DNA of 64,000 nt from Pacificoceanicola onchidii (lineage in GTDB: Bacteria; Pseudomonadota; Alphaproteobacteria; Rhodobacterales; Rhodobacteraceae), in contig NZ_SRXY01000001.1 in NCBI RefSeq assembly GCF_004804335.1, forward strand, positions 248,001-312,000, written 5' to 3'. The notes beneath the pieces were generated by a model. That model was given only the letters and a program-made list of their open reading frames with translations, searched no databases and was not told the origin of the DNA. This document shows, piece by piece, positions 1-7,925 of the stretch; position 1 is the stretch's first letter, and every line of letters starts with the position of its first letter. A program made the position numbers and the translations under genes.

Positions 1-485
1 ACGTGGTGGATGGCGACCGGATGACCTGCGGCGGGGCGATGACCGCCTTTGACTTTGCGCTGGAGCTGATCCGGCGCGCGCATGGCACGGCGCTGCGGCT
101 GGAGGTTTCGGCCTTCTTCTTGCACCAGAGCACGGAGGCACCGCAGGGCCGCCTTTTCCCGCGCGCCGCCTCGCCGCTTGTCGAACGCGCGCTGGCGCTC
201 ATGTCCGGGGCCTTGGAAGACCCTTTGCCAATCGACGGGATCGCCGCGCGCGCTGGGACCACGCAGCGGACTCTCGCGCGGGCGTTTCAGGCCGAACTTG
301 GCGCCGCGCCGCGCGTCGTCTACAAGCGCCTGCGGCTTGCGGCGGCGCGGCGTTATGCGCAGCAATCTTCCTACTCGATTGCCGAGATCGCCCTGCGCTG
401 CGGCTATGGCAATGCGGCGGCGATGACGCGGGCCTTCGTGGCCGAATACGGCGCACCGCCCAGCGCCTTTCGCGGGGAGGGCTGA
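1..485 (+). CDS. GlxA-family AraC-type transcriptional regulator, C-terminal part (cut by window start)
   Basis: Only the C-terminal half is in the window; the reading frame is open to base 1, so the true start lies upstream. About the last 100 residues form an AraC-type DNA-binding region with two helix-turn-helix units: one around the segment IAARAGTTQRTLARAF, and a second around SIAEIALRCGYGNAAAMTRA. The residues before it resemble the end of the DJ-1/PfpI-like domain found in GlxA-type regulators (inference from layout). Family members are cytoplasmic activators whose ligands are mostly unknown. The target cannot be told from this fragment, since the adjacent genes downstream lie on the other strand. 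Confidence 0.8.
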   Translation, partial: VVDGDRMTCGGAMTAFDFALELIRRAHGTALRLEVSAFFLHQSTEAPQGRLFPRAASPLVERALALMSGALEDPLPIDGIAARAGTTQRTLARAFQAELGAAPRVVYKRLRLAAARRYAQQSSYSIAEIALRCGYGNAAAMTRAFVAEYGAPPSAFRGEG

Positions 486-882
486 CCGCTCAGAGCACCG
501 CGCGCTGCGTCAAGGTTTGCTTAACCCTGCCCGCCGATCCTTGACATCGGTTAACCATGAAAAGACAGGATCACCCTCCCGAAGCCTTCGGGATCGCGAT
601 TCCATCGGCGCGCGGGCCATCCCCCGCACACGGAGGCAGGGTCTGGCACCCCTGTTCCTGATCCGCACCTGGCGGCCGCCATCTTTCAAAAAAGCCTACA
701 ACAAGAAGAGCAGCGCTCCCCGCCCGGCCACCTCAGGCCGACGGCGGGCAGCACCGGTTGCGCGTGGCTTTCGTTTTGTCGCGCAAATTCATCCGAAAAC
801 CGGTGCCCACTTTTCGGATAGCGCTTTGGTTTCGTCGCGCAATTTGACCCGAAAACCGGTTCCCACTTTTCGGATTGCGGTC
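486..882. other. Intergenic stretch with a tandem hairpin repeat
   Basis: This stretch lies between the end of the AraC-type gene and the end of ybaB, which converge on it. I find no convincing gene. It holds a perfect 12-bp palindrome near 670 (tggcggccgcca) and two tandem copies of a small hairpin repeat near its right end (listed separately). A minus-strand segment near 600-680 loosely resembles the tip of a signal recognition particle RNA, but the full rod-like fold cannot be drawn. Confidence 0.5.
772..875. repeat. Tandem intergenic hairpin repeat, two copies
   Basis: Two copies of a unit lie 56 bp apart. Each begins with a gtcgcgcaa-like block followed by an imperfect palindrome: CCGAAAA at 793-799 pairs with TTTTCGG at 811-817, and CCGAAAA at 849-855 pairs with TTTTCGG at 867-873. 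The loops are CCGGTGCCCAC and CCGGTTCCCAC. Similar short palindromes are widespread between genes in alphaproteobacteria (established in general terms). The second copy ends about 8 bp from the ybaB stop codon, so it may act as that transcript's 3' structure. Confidence 0.75.
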
Positions 883-1227
883 TTAGAACGGCAGTTTCAT
901 ATCCGCCGGCAGACCCAGCTCTTCGGTGATCTTGCCCATCTCGCGCTGTGCGCGCTCGCTCGCCTTGGCCTGCGCATCCTTGATCGCGGCGAGGATCAGG
1001 TCTTCGACGACCTCTTTCTCATTGGGATCAAAAATCGTCGGATCAATGTCCAGCGCTTTCAGCTCGCCCTTGGCGGTGGCCGTGGCCTTGACCAGACCCG
1101 CGCCGCTCTCGCCGATCACGGTCATGGTGTTCAGGTCGTCCTGAAGCTGCTGAACCTTCGCCTGCATCTCCTGTGCCTGCTTCATCATCTTGGCCATATC
1201 GCCAAGCTGTCCCAGTCCCTTGAGCAT
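883..1227 (-). CDS. ybaB: YbaB/EbfC family nucleoid-associated protein
   Basis: A 114-residue cytoplasmic protein that fits YbaB/EbfC in length and pattern: a Met/Lys/Gln-rich N-terminal helix (MAKMMKQAQEMQAKVQQLQ), a central strand region containing GLVKATATAKGELK, and a C-terminal helix ending in GLPADMKLPF. Family members are small dimers that bind DNA with little sequence preference and are usually encoded beside dnaX and recR. Here it is the last gene of the minus-strand run recR, dnaX, ybaB, with 148 bp separating it from dnaX. That gap holds two perfect palindromes, so co-transcription with dnaX is likely but may be attenuated. Confidence 0.95.
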   Translation of the reverse strand: MLKGLGQLGDMAKMMKQAQEMQAKVQQLQDDLNTMTVIGESGAGLVKATATAKGELKALDIDPTIFDPNEKEVVEDLILAAIKDAQAKASERAQREMGKITEELGLPADMKLPF

Positions 1228-1320
1228 ACCGCTGTCCTTCCAATGTCAGATCCGTTGCGCCCCAGATAGGCTGCGCGCGCCCCGCCCGCAAGTCTTGCCC
1301 TGCCCTCAGCCCCCCGCGCC

Positions 1321-1363
1321 AAATCTCTTGCAAGAGATTTGCAAGATCCATCGATGGATCTTG
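1321..1363. repeat. Double perfect palindrome between dnaX and ybaB
   Basis: Two perfect palindromes lie almost back to back: 20 bp at 1321-1340 (aaatctcttgcaagagattt) and 22 bp at 1342-1363, centred on tccatcgatgga. One base separates them. There is no long T-run on either side. A similarly built pair, with different sequence, occurs at 31495-31537 after maeB, so this is a recurring architecture. It could be an RNA processing or attenuation structure between dnaX and ybaB, or a repeat element. Confidence 0.8.
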
Positions 1364-1375
1364 CCGCGCCCGGCC

Positions 1376-3130
1376 TCAGTCTTCTTCAAACGGATCCCAT
1401 TCATCCTCAACCTCGGGCAGCGCGTCTTCCAGCGCCTGACTGGCCACCTCCTGCGCGCTTTTGACGGCGGTGATCTCCGCCTTCGGGAAAGCCGCCAGCG
1501 CCGCTTGCACCAACGGATGCTCCGCCGCCTCCGCATGCAAAGCCCGCTTCGCCGCATCGCGCTTTTCCTGAATCGTCTCCGCCTCGCAGCCATTCACCAA
1601 GGTCACCGCCCAGCGGTTGCCGGTAAAGCGCTGCAAAGCCGTGCCGAGTGATTGGGCGAGGTTGGCGGACGCGTTCTCTGCCGGGGTAAACTCGATCCGG
1701 CCCGGCTGATAGGCCGCCAGTCGCACGCCGCTTTCCACGTCGACCAGCAGCTTCACATCGCGGTTGGAGCGGATCAGTTCGATCACGTGCTCCCACGTCG
1801 GATAATGCGCCAGCGCGTTCTGCGGCGCGACCGCAGGGGCCAAAGAGGCCGACGGCCCCGATGGCCCGCGATGGGTCGGCGCGGGCAGGCCCTGCGCCTC
1901 TGTCACGCTGCCACCCTGATGCGACAGCCCGCCCCCGGACGGCCCCGGCCCCGGCGGGGGCGGCGTGTCCTGCAGTTTGCGGATCAGCTCTTCGGGCGAG
2001 GGCAGCTCGGCCACATGGGTCAGCCGGATCAGAGCCATTTCGGCGGCCATCATGGCGTTGGGCGCGTTCGAGACCTCCTCGATCGCCTTCAAAAGCATCT
2101 GCCAGGCGCGGCTCAGGGGCCGCATCCCCAGACCATCGGCAAAAGCCAGCCCGCGCGCGCGCTCATCGGGGGAGATCGTCGGGTCTTCGGCCGCATCCGG
2201 GGTGATCTTCACCACGCTCACCCAATGGGTCAGCTCCGCCAGATCGCGCAGAACCGCAAGCGGATCCGCCCCGTCCGAATACTGCGCCGACAGCTCCGTC
2301 AAAGCCCCCGCCGCATCGCCGCGCATGATGCGTTCAAAGAGGTCCATCGTCCGGCCCCGGTCCGCAAGGCCCAGCATCGCCCGCACCTGATCGGCGGTCG
2401 TCTCGCCCGCGCCGTGGGAAATCGCCTGATCCAGAAGCGAGGTTGCATCCCGCGCCGAGCCTTCCGCCGCGCGGGTGATCAGCGCCAGCGCATCATCGGT
2501 GATTTCCGCGCTCTCGCTTCCCGCAATCTTGCGCAAAAGACCAATCATGTCCTCGGGCTCGATCCGGCGCAGGTCAAACCGCTGACAGCGCGACAGAACC
2601 GTCACCGGCACTTTGCGAATCTCGGTTGTGGCAAAGATGAATTTCACATGCGCGGGCGGTTCTTCCAGCGTTTTCAACAGCGCGTTGAAGGCGGAGGTGC
2701 TGAGCATGTGCACCTCGTCGATGATGTAGATCTTGTAGCGCGCCGAGGCCGCCCGGTAATGCACGCTGTCGATAATCTCACGGATGTCGTTCACGCCGGT
2801 GCGGGATGCGGCGTCCATTTCCATGACATCCACATGCCGCCCTTCCATGATGGCGGTGCAATGCTCGCATTTGCCGCATGGATCGGTGGTCGGCCCGCCC
2901 TGCCCGTCTTCACCAATGCAGTTCATGCCTTTGGCGATGATCCGCGCTGTGGTGGTTTTACCCGTGCCCCGAATACCGGTCATGACAAAGGCTTGCGCGA
3001 TGCGGTCGGCCTTGAAGGCGTTGCGCAGGGTGCGGACCATGGCGTCCTGCCCGACGAGATCGGCAAAGGTCTCGGGGCGGTACTTGCGGGCAAGCACCTG
3101 GTATTCGGCGGGGGCGTCGGTCTCGGTCAT
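1376..3130 (-). CDS. dnaX: DNA polymerase III subunit gamma/tau
   Basis: Clamp-loader ATPase of the replicative polymerase, 584 residues, a usual length for alphaproteobacterial DnaX. Visible in order: N-terminal AAA+ domain with Walker A GIRGTGKTT at about 52-60, a zinc-binding set of cysteines at about 71, 85, 88 and 91, Walker B DEVH at 138-141, and the SRC arginine-finger motif at 180-182. A helical domain follows, then a Pro/Gly-rich linker near 390-430, then a tau-like C-terminal region ending in a very acidic tail (EVEDEWDPFEED). It lies downstream of recR on the same strand. A hairpin repeat element sits in the 255-bp gap, which is unusual because dnaX normally precedes ybaB and recR directly. 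Confidence 0.98.
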   Translation of the reverse strand: MTETDAPAEYQVLARKYRPETFADLVGQDAMVRTLRNAFKADRIAQAFVMTGIRGTGKTTTARIIAKGMNCIGEDGQGGPTTDPCGKCEHCTAIMEGRHVDVMEMDAASRTGVNDIREIIDSVHYRAASARYKIYIIDEVHMLSTSAFNALLKTLEEPPAHVKFIFATTEIRKVPVTVLSRCQRFDLRRIEPEDMIGLLRKIAGSESAEITDDALALITRAAEGSARDATSLLDQAISHGAGETTADQVRAMLGLADRGRTMDLFERIMRGDAAGALTELSAQYSDGADPLAVLRDLAELTHWVSVVKITPDAAEDPTISPDERARGLAFADGLGMRPLSRAWQMLLKAIEEVSNAPNAMMAAEMALIRLTHVAELPSPEELIRKLQDTPPPPGPGPSGGGLSHQGGSVTEAQGLPAPTHRGPSGPSASLAPAVAPQNALAHYPTWEHVIELIRSNRDVKLLVDVESGVRLAAYQPGRIEFTPAENASANLAQSLGTALQRFTGNRWAVTLVNGCEAETIQEKRDAAKRALHAEAAEHPLVQAALAAFPKAEITAVKSAQEVASQALEDALPEVEDEWDPFEED

Positions 3131-3253
3131 GGGCGTCCTGTCTCGGGAGTCAGGCCTAAGGTATGCTCAGAGCGCGGCGGCGTCCATGGGGGAGTGACGG
3201 CGAGGCGGCGTTGACCTGGCGGGGCGGTTTGCCCCCCTCAGGCGCGGAACAAA

Positions 3254-3351
3254 GGCCGCAGGCCGCCGCTCCTATCGACGGGCCGTCCGCACGGCACGTC
3301 GATAGGAGCGGCTTGTGCTCTAACCCTGAGGTCCCGGATCAAGTCCGGGAC
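3254..3351 (-). repeat. Dispersed stem-loop element, copy A (short, loop deleted)
   Basis: The shortest of five related elements in this window, in reverse orientation to the others. GCCGCTCCTATCGACGGGCC at 3264-3283 pairs with its near-exact complement ending at 3312, leaving only a few bases of loop; the roughly 70-bp loop of the longer copies is missing. It is flanked by the small hairpin ggccgcaggcc (3254-3264) on one side and by the block ctaaccctgag plus the palindrome at 3331-3351 on the other, as in copies B and D. The sixth base of the arm is T here where copy B has G, and the opposite arm carries the matching change. Confidence 0.85.
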
Positions 3352-3385
3352 GGGCGCGCGCTCCATGCCCCCGAAAAACAACCGC

Positions 3386-3982
3386 TCAAAACGTCTTCCG
3401 CGCGTTCAGTGCCGCCGAGATTGTCCCGTCGTCGAGATAATCCAGTTCCCCGCCAATAGGCACGCCCTGCGCCAATGTCGTGACGGTGACCTGCCCGGGC
3501 AATTGATCGGCGATGTAATGGGCGGTGGTCTGGCCGTCGATGGTGGCGTTCAGGGCGAGGATCACCTCGGTGATCTCTTCGGTTTCCAGCCGGTTGATCA
3601 GCCCAGGAATGCGCAGGTCCTCCGGCCCGACCCCTTCAAGCGCAGACAACGTCCCGCCCAGCACGTGATACCGCCCTTTGAACACGCCCGCGCGTTCCAT
3701 GGCCCAAAGGTCCGAGACCTCCTCGACCACGCACAAGATACCGTTGGCGCGGCGCGTGTCCTCGCAGATCTCGCAGATGTCGGAGGTGCCGACGTTGCCG
3801 CAGTTCAGGCACTCGCGGGCGCTTTCGGAGACGGCCATCATCGCCTCGGCCAGAGGGCGGAGCACCTGCGCGCGCTTGCGGATCAGGTAGAGCACCACCC
3901 GCCGCGCCGAGCGCGGGCCAAGGCCCGGCAGGCGGGCCATAAGCGCGATCAGGGCCTCGATGGGATCGTTGCGACGGGTCAT
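3386..3982 (-). CDS. recR: Recombination protein RecR
   Basis: A 198-residue recombination mediator that acts with RecF and RecO to load RecA at gaps. Seen in order: an N-terminal helix-hairpin-helix ([20 protein letters not shown]), a four-cysteine zinc finger with C58, C61, C70 and C73, then a Toprim domain containing [18 protein letters not shown] and ending in [18 protein letters not shown]. Length matches the family. It begins the minus-strand run recR, dnaX, ybaB. The usual order in many bacteria is dnaX, ybaB, recR, so this is a local rearrangement. The start ATG is clear and lies 73 bp downstream of the phosphatase gene on the same strand. Confidence 0.98.
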   Translation of the reverse strand: MTRRNDPIEALIALMARLPGLGPRSARRVVLYLIRKRAQVLRPLAEAMMAVSESARECLNCGNVGTSDICEICEDTRRANGILCVVEEVSDLWAMERAGVFKGRYHVLGGTLSALEGVGPEDLRIPGLINRLETEEITEVILALNATIDGQTTAHYIADQLPGQVTVTTLAQGVPIGGELDYLDDGTISAALNARKTF

Positions 3983-4055
3983 GCGGGACTGCCGGATGTT
4001 TGCGAAATGTTCGCGTCAGAATAGGCGGTCGCGCGGGGAAGGCAAGGTCCGGCGC

Positions 4056-4589
4056 TTACTCGTTGTGGCGCACGAATACCGCCGGTTGCCGCTGTGCTTT
4101 CAAAGCCCAGGACATCTGTTCGTCGGTCTCGATGGCGCAGGGGCGGACATTGCGCAGACGCTCCAGCGCCTCGTCCGGGGCTTCGCCGGCTTCGATCATC
4201 AGCCGCAGCGCCACCATGCCGGATCGCCCGCACCCGCCCCGGCAATGCACCAGCACCCGCCCGCCGCCCATCAGCGCGCGCCGCGCGCGTTCGGACACCT
4301 CGGGCCAGTCGTTGTCGAAGTTGCTGTTGGGCACGTCAAAATCGCGCACCGGCAGATGCACCCACCGTGTGCCGTGATCAACAATATCCGGCCCGAGCTT
4401 CTGCGCGCCCGCCTCGAACAGCTCGACATTGGTCACAAGCGTGATGACAAAGGCCGGGGTCCAGCTGGCGATATGCGCCAGATCCCCTTCGTAGTCGCCC
4501 CCGGCCCCGGGCAGAGGCGAGAGCGCAAGGATGCCTCCACCAACCGGCAGGGCGTGGATCACGATGGTCTCAGAGATGGCGCGCTCCAA
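4056..4589 (-). CDS. Cys-based protein phosphatase (dual-specificity/tyrosine type)
   Basis: A 177-residue cytoplasmic protein with the signature HCRGGCGRSG at about residues 115-124. This is the HCX5RS phosphatase loop: Cys116 would be the nucleophile and Arg122 would hold the phosphate. An upstream VRDFDVPN segment near 81-88 offers the general-acid aspartate. The fold and length fit small dual-specificity or cyclin-dependent kinase inhibitor 3-like phosphatases seen in proteobacteria. It lies on the same strand as, and 73 bp before, recR; there is no obvious kinase nearby. The substrate cannot be inferred: a phosphoprotein, a phosphoinositide-like molecule or another phosphate ester is possible. 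Confidence 0.85.
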   Translation of the reverse strand: MERAISETIVIHALPVGGGILALSPLPGAGGDYEGDLAHIASWTPAFVITLVTNVELFEAGAQKLGPDIVDHGTRWVHLPVRDFDVPNSNFDNDWPEVSERARRALMGGGRVLVHCRGGCGRSGMVALRLMIEAGEAPDEALERLRNVRPCAIETDEQMSWALKAQRQPAVFVRHNE

Positions 4590-4744
4590 GGCCGGAGGCG
4601 CGCGTTGCGTCTCTTCCCAACTTCTGGATCACCGTTTCTTTCATACCGTCCTGACCTGCACTGACCCGCAGGAGATGATACACAAAGTCGCGCGCCTGCC
4701 CATAGGGGTAATGCAGCCTATACAAAAGAAAGTTCGCGCGTGCG

Positions 4745-4772
4745 AAAAGGGGGGGCAGGCCCGGCCTGCCCC
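4745..4772 (-). terminator. Rho-independent terminator after the ankyrin gene
   Basis: Read on the minus strand, a GC-rich hairpin (ggggcaggc, ccgg-type loop, gcctgcccc) is followed by CCC and TTTT. It starts about 9 bp after the ankyrin-gene stop codon, so it should separate that transcript from the phosphatase gene. Confidence 0.7.
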
Positions 4773-4780
4773 GCCCGGGG

Positions 4781-6307
4781 TCAGACAACCTGACCGGGAT
4801 GCGCCTCGGCCCAGCCCGAAAGGAACTCTGACACGTCAGAGCGCCCGGCACCCCGGATCTGCGCGCGCGGCAGGGCCACACCTTCCTCCAGCGCCAGCCT
4901 CAGGCAGGCGATGTAATCGCCGCTCTCCCGGCCCGGATTGTTCTCCGAGCCGTGCACGATGGTGCCAAGCAACGTACCGCCATAGCCGTTGACGAAAGAC
5001 ATGTCCGGCCGCAAGCCAAGCAGCCAGACCAGCGCCTCCGGATCGCCGATCCACCCGGCCACATGGGTTGGGGTGATCTGCTCATGCGCATCGGGCCGGT
5101 CATAGGGCAGCCCGCGCGCCACCAGCGCTTTCATATGTGGCAGCCGTCCGGGCAGATGCAGCATATCGTTCAGCAAATACTGGAAGGCGGCGGGCAGTCT
5201 GGCCTCATCGATGAACGGCCCGTCCCGCCCCTCTACCGCGGCAACCAAGGGCGCGGCCTCCGGGCTGACCCGCGTATCCGCACCCGCTTCGCGCAGCGCC
5301 TGCGCCACCGCCGCATTGCCCATGACCACGGCCATTTCATAGGCCGACACGCCGTTCCAGCGCGCCGATGGCTCCGCCCCGGCTTTGATCACCAGCCGCG
5401 CCATCGCCGCATCACAGCTCCGGCGCGCGACCTGGTGCATCGCGGGGATCACCGTGGGCAATTCGCCCCCGACCGGTCCGGCGTTGTAGTCATCAACCTT
5501 CGCACCATACCGTAGCAACAACTCAACCGCCGCGTGATCGTTGAAGTCCATCGCGCGAAACAGCGCATTGGTGCCCGCCGGGTCCGCCCCGGCCTCAAGC
5601 AGCAAGGTCAGCCCGTCCAGATGGCCCAGCTCCGTCGCGTGGTAGAGCGATTCGTTGTCATTGGGGTTCGCCCCATGATCGAGCAGCCAGCGCCCCAGCA
5701 CCATGTTGTTCGCATGACCAATCGCCCCGTAAAGCGCCGACAACAGATGATCGGAGCCGGGTTCAAACGGGTAGCCATCGTTCACATCAGCCCCATGATC
5801 GACAAGCATCCGGGCGATGGCGAGCATGTCTGCCTCCAGCTCCGGGCGGGCGTGGATCCATTTGGAAAATGCCAGGTGCAGGATCGGGCGGCGCGGGCCG
5901 ATCTGCGTGGTGGCCAGCGCAGGGTCTTTGGCCAGCGCGGCCTCAACGGCCTCGCGTCGGTAGAGCGCGCATTCAAGGCCAAACAGCCCGTCGGCAAGAT
6001 CGGGGAAGCGGTCCAGCAACGCGTCAACCTGTGGCGTCTGGCCGTGGTAGAGCGCGATCTTGAGCCGCTGCTGCGCAGTGGCGCGGTCAAGGCCGAGCGT
6101 TTCAGCCGCGCTCTTCAGCCTTGGCCAGCTGGCAAAGCCCTGCTCGCGGGCGATGATATGCAAAAAGTCGGCGCGCGTGAGCGCCTCGGCGGGTTTGCCG
6201 GGCGGGTATTGCTTGAGTTGTTCCACGGCCCATGTGTCACGGGCGATAAAGGCGCGATGCAAACGTTTGGCCGCAAAACGCAGGTCATCAAGGGAGAGAT
6301 CAGACAT
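4781..6307 (-). CDS. Ankyrin-repeat protein
   Basis: A 508-residue protein with no signal peptide. The N-terminal ~75 residues form a helical segment (ending REQGFASWPRLKSAAE) often found before bacterial ankyrin arrays. It is followed by many ankyrin repeats, recognisable by phrases such as MLVDHGADVNDGYP, WLLDHGANPNDNESLYHATELG, LLEAGADPAGTNALF, LLLRYGAKVDDYN and VIKAGAEPSARWNGVSAYEMA. Ankyrin repeats are protein-binding modules, so a scaffold, inhibitor or sensor role is likely, but the partner is unknown. No enzymatic domain is seen. The gene stands alone, bounded upstream by a repeat element and downstream by a terminator. Confidence 0.9.
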   Translation of the reverse strand: MSDLSLDDLRFAAKRLHRAFIARDTWAVEQLKQYPPGKPAEALTRADFLHIIAREQGFASWPRLKSAAETLGLDRATAQQRLKIALYHGQTPQVDALLDRFPDLADGLFGLECALYRREAVEAALAKDPALATTQIGPRRPILHLAFSKWIHARPELEADMLAIARMLVDHGADVNDGYPFEPGSDHLLSALYGAIGHANNMVLGRWLLDHGANPNDNESLYHATELGHLDGLTLLLEAGADPAGTNALFRAMDFNDHAAVELLLRYGAKVDDYNAGPVGGELPTVIPAMHQVARRSCDAAMARLVIKAGAEPSARWNGVSAYEMAVVMGNAAVAQALREAGADTRVSPEAAPLVAAVEGRDGPFIDEARLPAAFQYLLNDMLHLPGRLPHMKALVARGLPYDRPDAHEQITPTHVAGWIGDPEALVWLLGLRPDMSFVNGYGGTLLGTIVHGSENNPGRESGDYIACLRLALEEGVALPRAQIRGAGRSDVSEFLSGWAEAHPGQVV

Positions 6308-6766
6308 GATCCGGGTTCCTCTGTCTCAGTGGCCCGCGATCCGCCGGTTCGGGCAAGAGAAAACCGAATATGGTCGGTCGTCAGTCTGAGGCAGGTGCGC
6401 GCGCTTTCCGCGGATCAGGTGGCCCCCTGCGAGCGGGCCTTGGGGCAAGCGTAGCGGATTGGGCAGCGCGTGGCTAGGGGGCGGTTTCTGGGCTGAAGGG
6501 GACGTTGAGCCGACCTCGTCCCGGACTTGATCCGGGACCTCAGGGTTAGAGCTCATGCCGCGCCTATCGACGGGCCGTGGCATGGCGATGTAACCGTTGA
6601 TCCCCTCGATTTATCCCGGCCACTGGTGCGCTAGGCCGGTGTAGGTCGATACGACAACCCAATCGCCGTGCCGTGCGGACGGCCCGTCGATAGGCGCGGC
6701 GGCCTGCGGCCTTGATTCCGAGCCTGTGGTGAGATGAACGGCCGTTTCAAGCCAGAAATCCGCGCC
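6308..6766. other. Intergenic stretch holding repeat copy B
   Basis: This 459-bp gap separates the start of the ankyrin gene from the end of the next minus-strand gene. Apart from stem-loop element copy B I see no gene. The ankyrin gene promoter should lie in the first ~200 bp (6308-6517); the remainder after 6723 is a short AT-poor tail. Confidence 0.6.
6518..6723 (+). repeat. Dispersed stem-loop element, copy B
   Basis: Full-length copy. Left part: the palindrome gtcccggacttgatccggga at 6518-6538 (its last base follows at 6538) and the block ctcagggttagagc. Left arm 6558-6589, right arm 6662-6702. The arms are complementary over 22 bp without mismatch (through GCCTATCGACGGGCCGT), followed by a 6-base insertion in the right arm and another 11 pairs with one mismatch. 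The loop of about 72 bases holds tgatcccctcgatttatc (6598-6615) and gcgctaggccggtgt, both conserved in the other long copies. A short hairpin ggcc-tgc-ggcc and the block ttgattccg close the element at the right. Confidence 0.9.
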
Positions 6767-7792
6767 TCAGGCCCCGCAGACCCCTTGCAGCCGCACCCAG
6801 TCGGAATCGCTGAGAACCGCGCGGCTGGCCTGGCCTGCGCGCGGGTCGGCTTCGATCAGGGGCAAGGTGCTCTCGCCGGTGATGTCGCGGGCGTAGGCAT
6901 AAGGCGTGCTGCGCACCTCGGCGCGGGTAAAGGCCACCAGCAGCGCCTCAAGGGCAGGCTCGCTCTGCGCCCGTGTCAGCAGCACTTCGGCGTAGCTGGA
7001 CAGCACTTCGTCCGGCAGGGCCCCGGTGGTGATCAACCGCAGGCTCGCCATCAGCCCGGCATGGTCGAGCAGATCCGCCAGAGGATCGCTCGCCGCACCG
7101 CGCACGGTTTCCGCGAGGATATAGCCCGCCGCCACATCCGGGTCCTCGTGGTCTTCGATCACCGCGCGCCCCAGCAGGATCAACCCGCCCGGCAGATGCG
7201 CGCTTTCAGCGACGCCCTGCGGCACCACCACCACCGCCCCTTCGCGGCCCGGCCCAAGAAGGCGCACCGCCAACCGGTCCAGCGGACGCAGCGCATCGGA
7301 CGCCCGGCACGGCGCGCCGGTGACGCGGGTCATATGGGTCAAGAGCGTGTTGCCGATTTCCGCCCGTTTCACCGGGGGCACCACCGTGACCGCGTAGCGC
7401 TCCAAGGCGTCGGGCAGCCAGAACACCGCCCCCGCCGCCAGTGCGGCGGCAAAGCCGAGCCCCAGCACAAGCCGCAGCTTGCCCGGGCGGGGCCTGCGTT
7501 TCTCGATGGCCTTCAGCAGACGGTCAACGCCGGTGATCATTTCCGTCTCGGAGGCCGGCAGCTCCAGCGTCTCGCCCGGATCCCCATCGGGATGGTAGAT
7601 GGCCGGGACCGCCGTGCCATTGGACCGGTTCACCGCCGCCAGCGACCAATGATCGAGGATCTCGCCGGAGATGGTCGAAATCGTCAGCGTGGCATCGCCC
7701 AAAGAGACAATCACCTCGCGCCGCTGATCCTCCGGCGTGGCGCGCCAGAGGCCGGTGGCTTCAAGCCGGTCAAATTCCTTCAGTGCGGTCAT
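6767..7792 (-). CDS. Membrane protein with a degenerate M48-like peptidase domain
   Basis: A 341-residue protein read from the ATG at 7792; longer readings run into the divergent promoter region of dld and are unlikely. The first ~100 residues are a soluble domain, then one membrane segment at about 106-127 (LVLGLGFAAALAAGAVFWL), then a C-terminal domain. In that domain LPGGLILLGRAVIEDHEDPDV (residues 200-220, first 20 being the match) recalls the strand-and-helix lead-in of M48 zinc peptidases, but the following helix reads AGYILAETVRG where active enzymes have HEXXH. So it looks like a catalytically dead relative (inference). No function can be assigned. It is divergent to dld. Confidence 0.65.
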   Translation of the reverse strand: MTALKEFDRLEATGLWRATPEDQRREVIVSLGDATLTISTISGEILDHWSLAAVNRSNGTAVPAIYHPDGDPGETLELPASETEMITGVDRLLKAIEKRRPRPGKLRLVLGLGFAAALAAGAVFWLPDALERYAVTVVPPVKRAEIGNTLLTHMTRVTGAPCRASDALRPLDRLAVRLLGPGREGAVVVVPQGVAESAHLPGGLILLGRAVIEDHEDPDVAAGYILAETVRGAASDPLADLLDHAGLMASLRLITTGALPDEVLSSYAEVLLTRAQSEPALEALLVAFTRAEVRSTPYAYARDITGESTLPLIEADPRAGQASRAVLSDSDWVRLQGVCGA

Positions 7793-7925
7793 GGGTGGGC
7801 TGCTCTGCCTCTCAATTGCGCTGATCCTACGGGTTTTGCCCCAAGCGGGAAACCAAAAAGCGCATTTGCCGCAGGCTGAACGCAGAGGTTCCCTCCACAT
7901 CGGGTTGAACCCAGATGCGGGGATG

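Noticed and set aside
590-690. Minus-strand segment resembling the tip of a signal recognition particle RNA (ccaggtgcggatcaggaaca), close to dnaX where ffs is often found
   Set aside because: The conserved GGAAGG and AGCA parts do not match and the outer helix cannot be paired into the usual rod; similarity is probably chance.
517-1269. A 250-codon plus-strand frame over the region opposite ybaB
   Set aside because: It is antisense to ybaB over most of its length and has no protein-like pattern; the ybaB reading is clearly the real one.
3331-3351. The GTCCCGGA...TCCGGGAC palindromes (3331, 6518, 23452, 46266, 50681, 62972) as operators
   Set aside because: They appear at unrelated genes and mostly at repeat edges or gene ends; a general repeat or terminator-like role is more likely than regulator binding.
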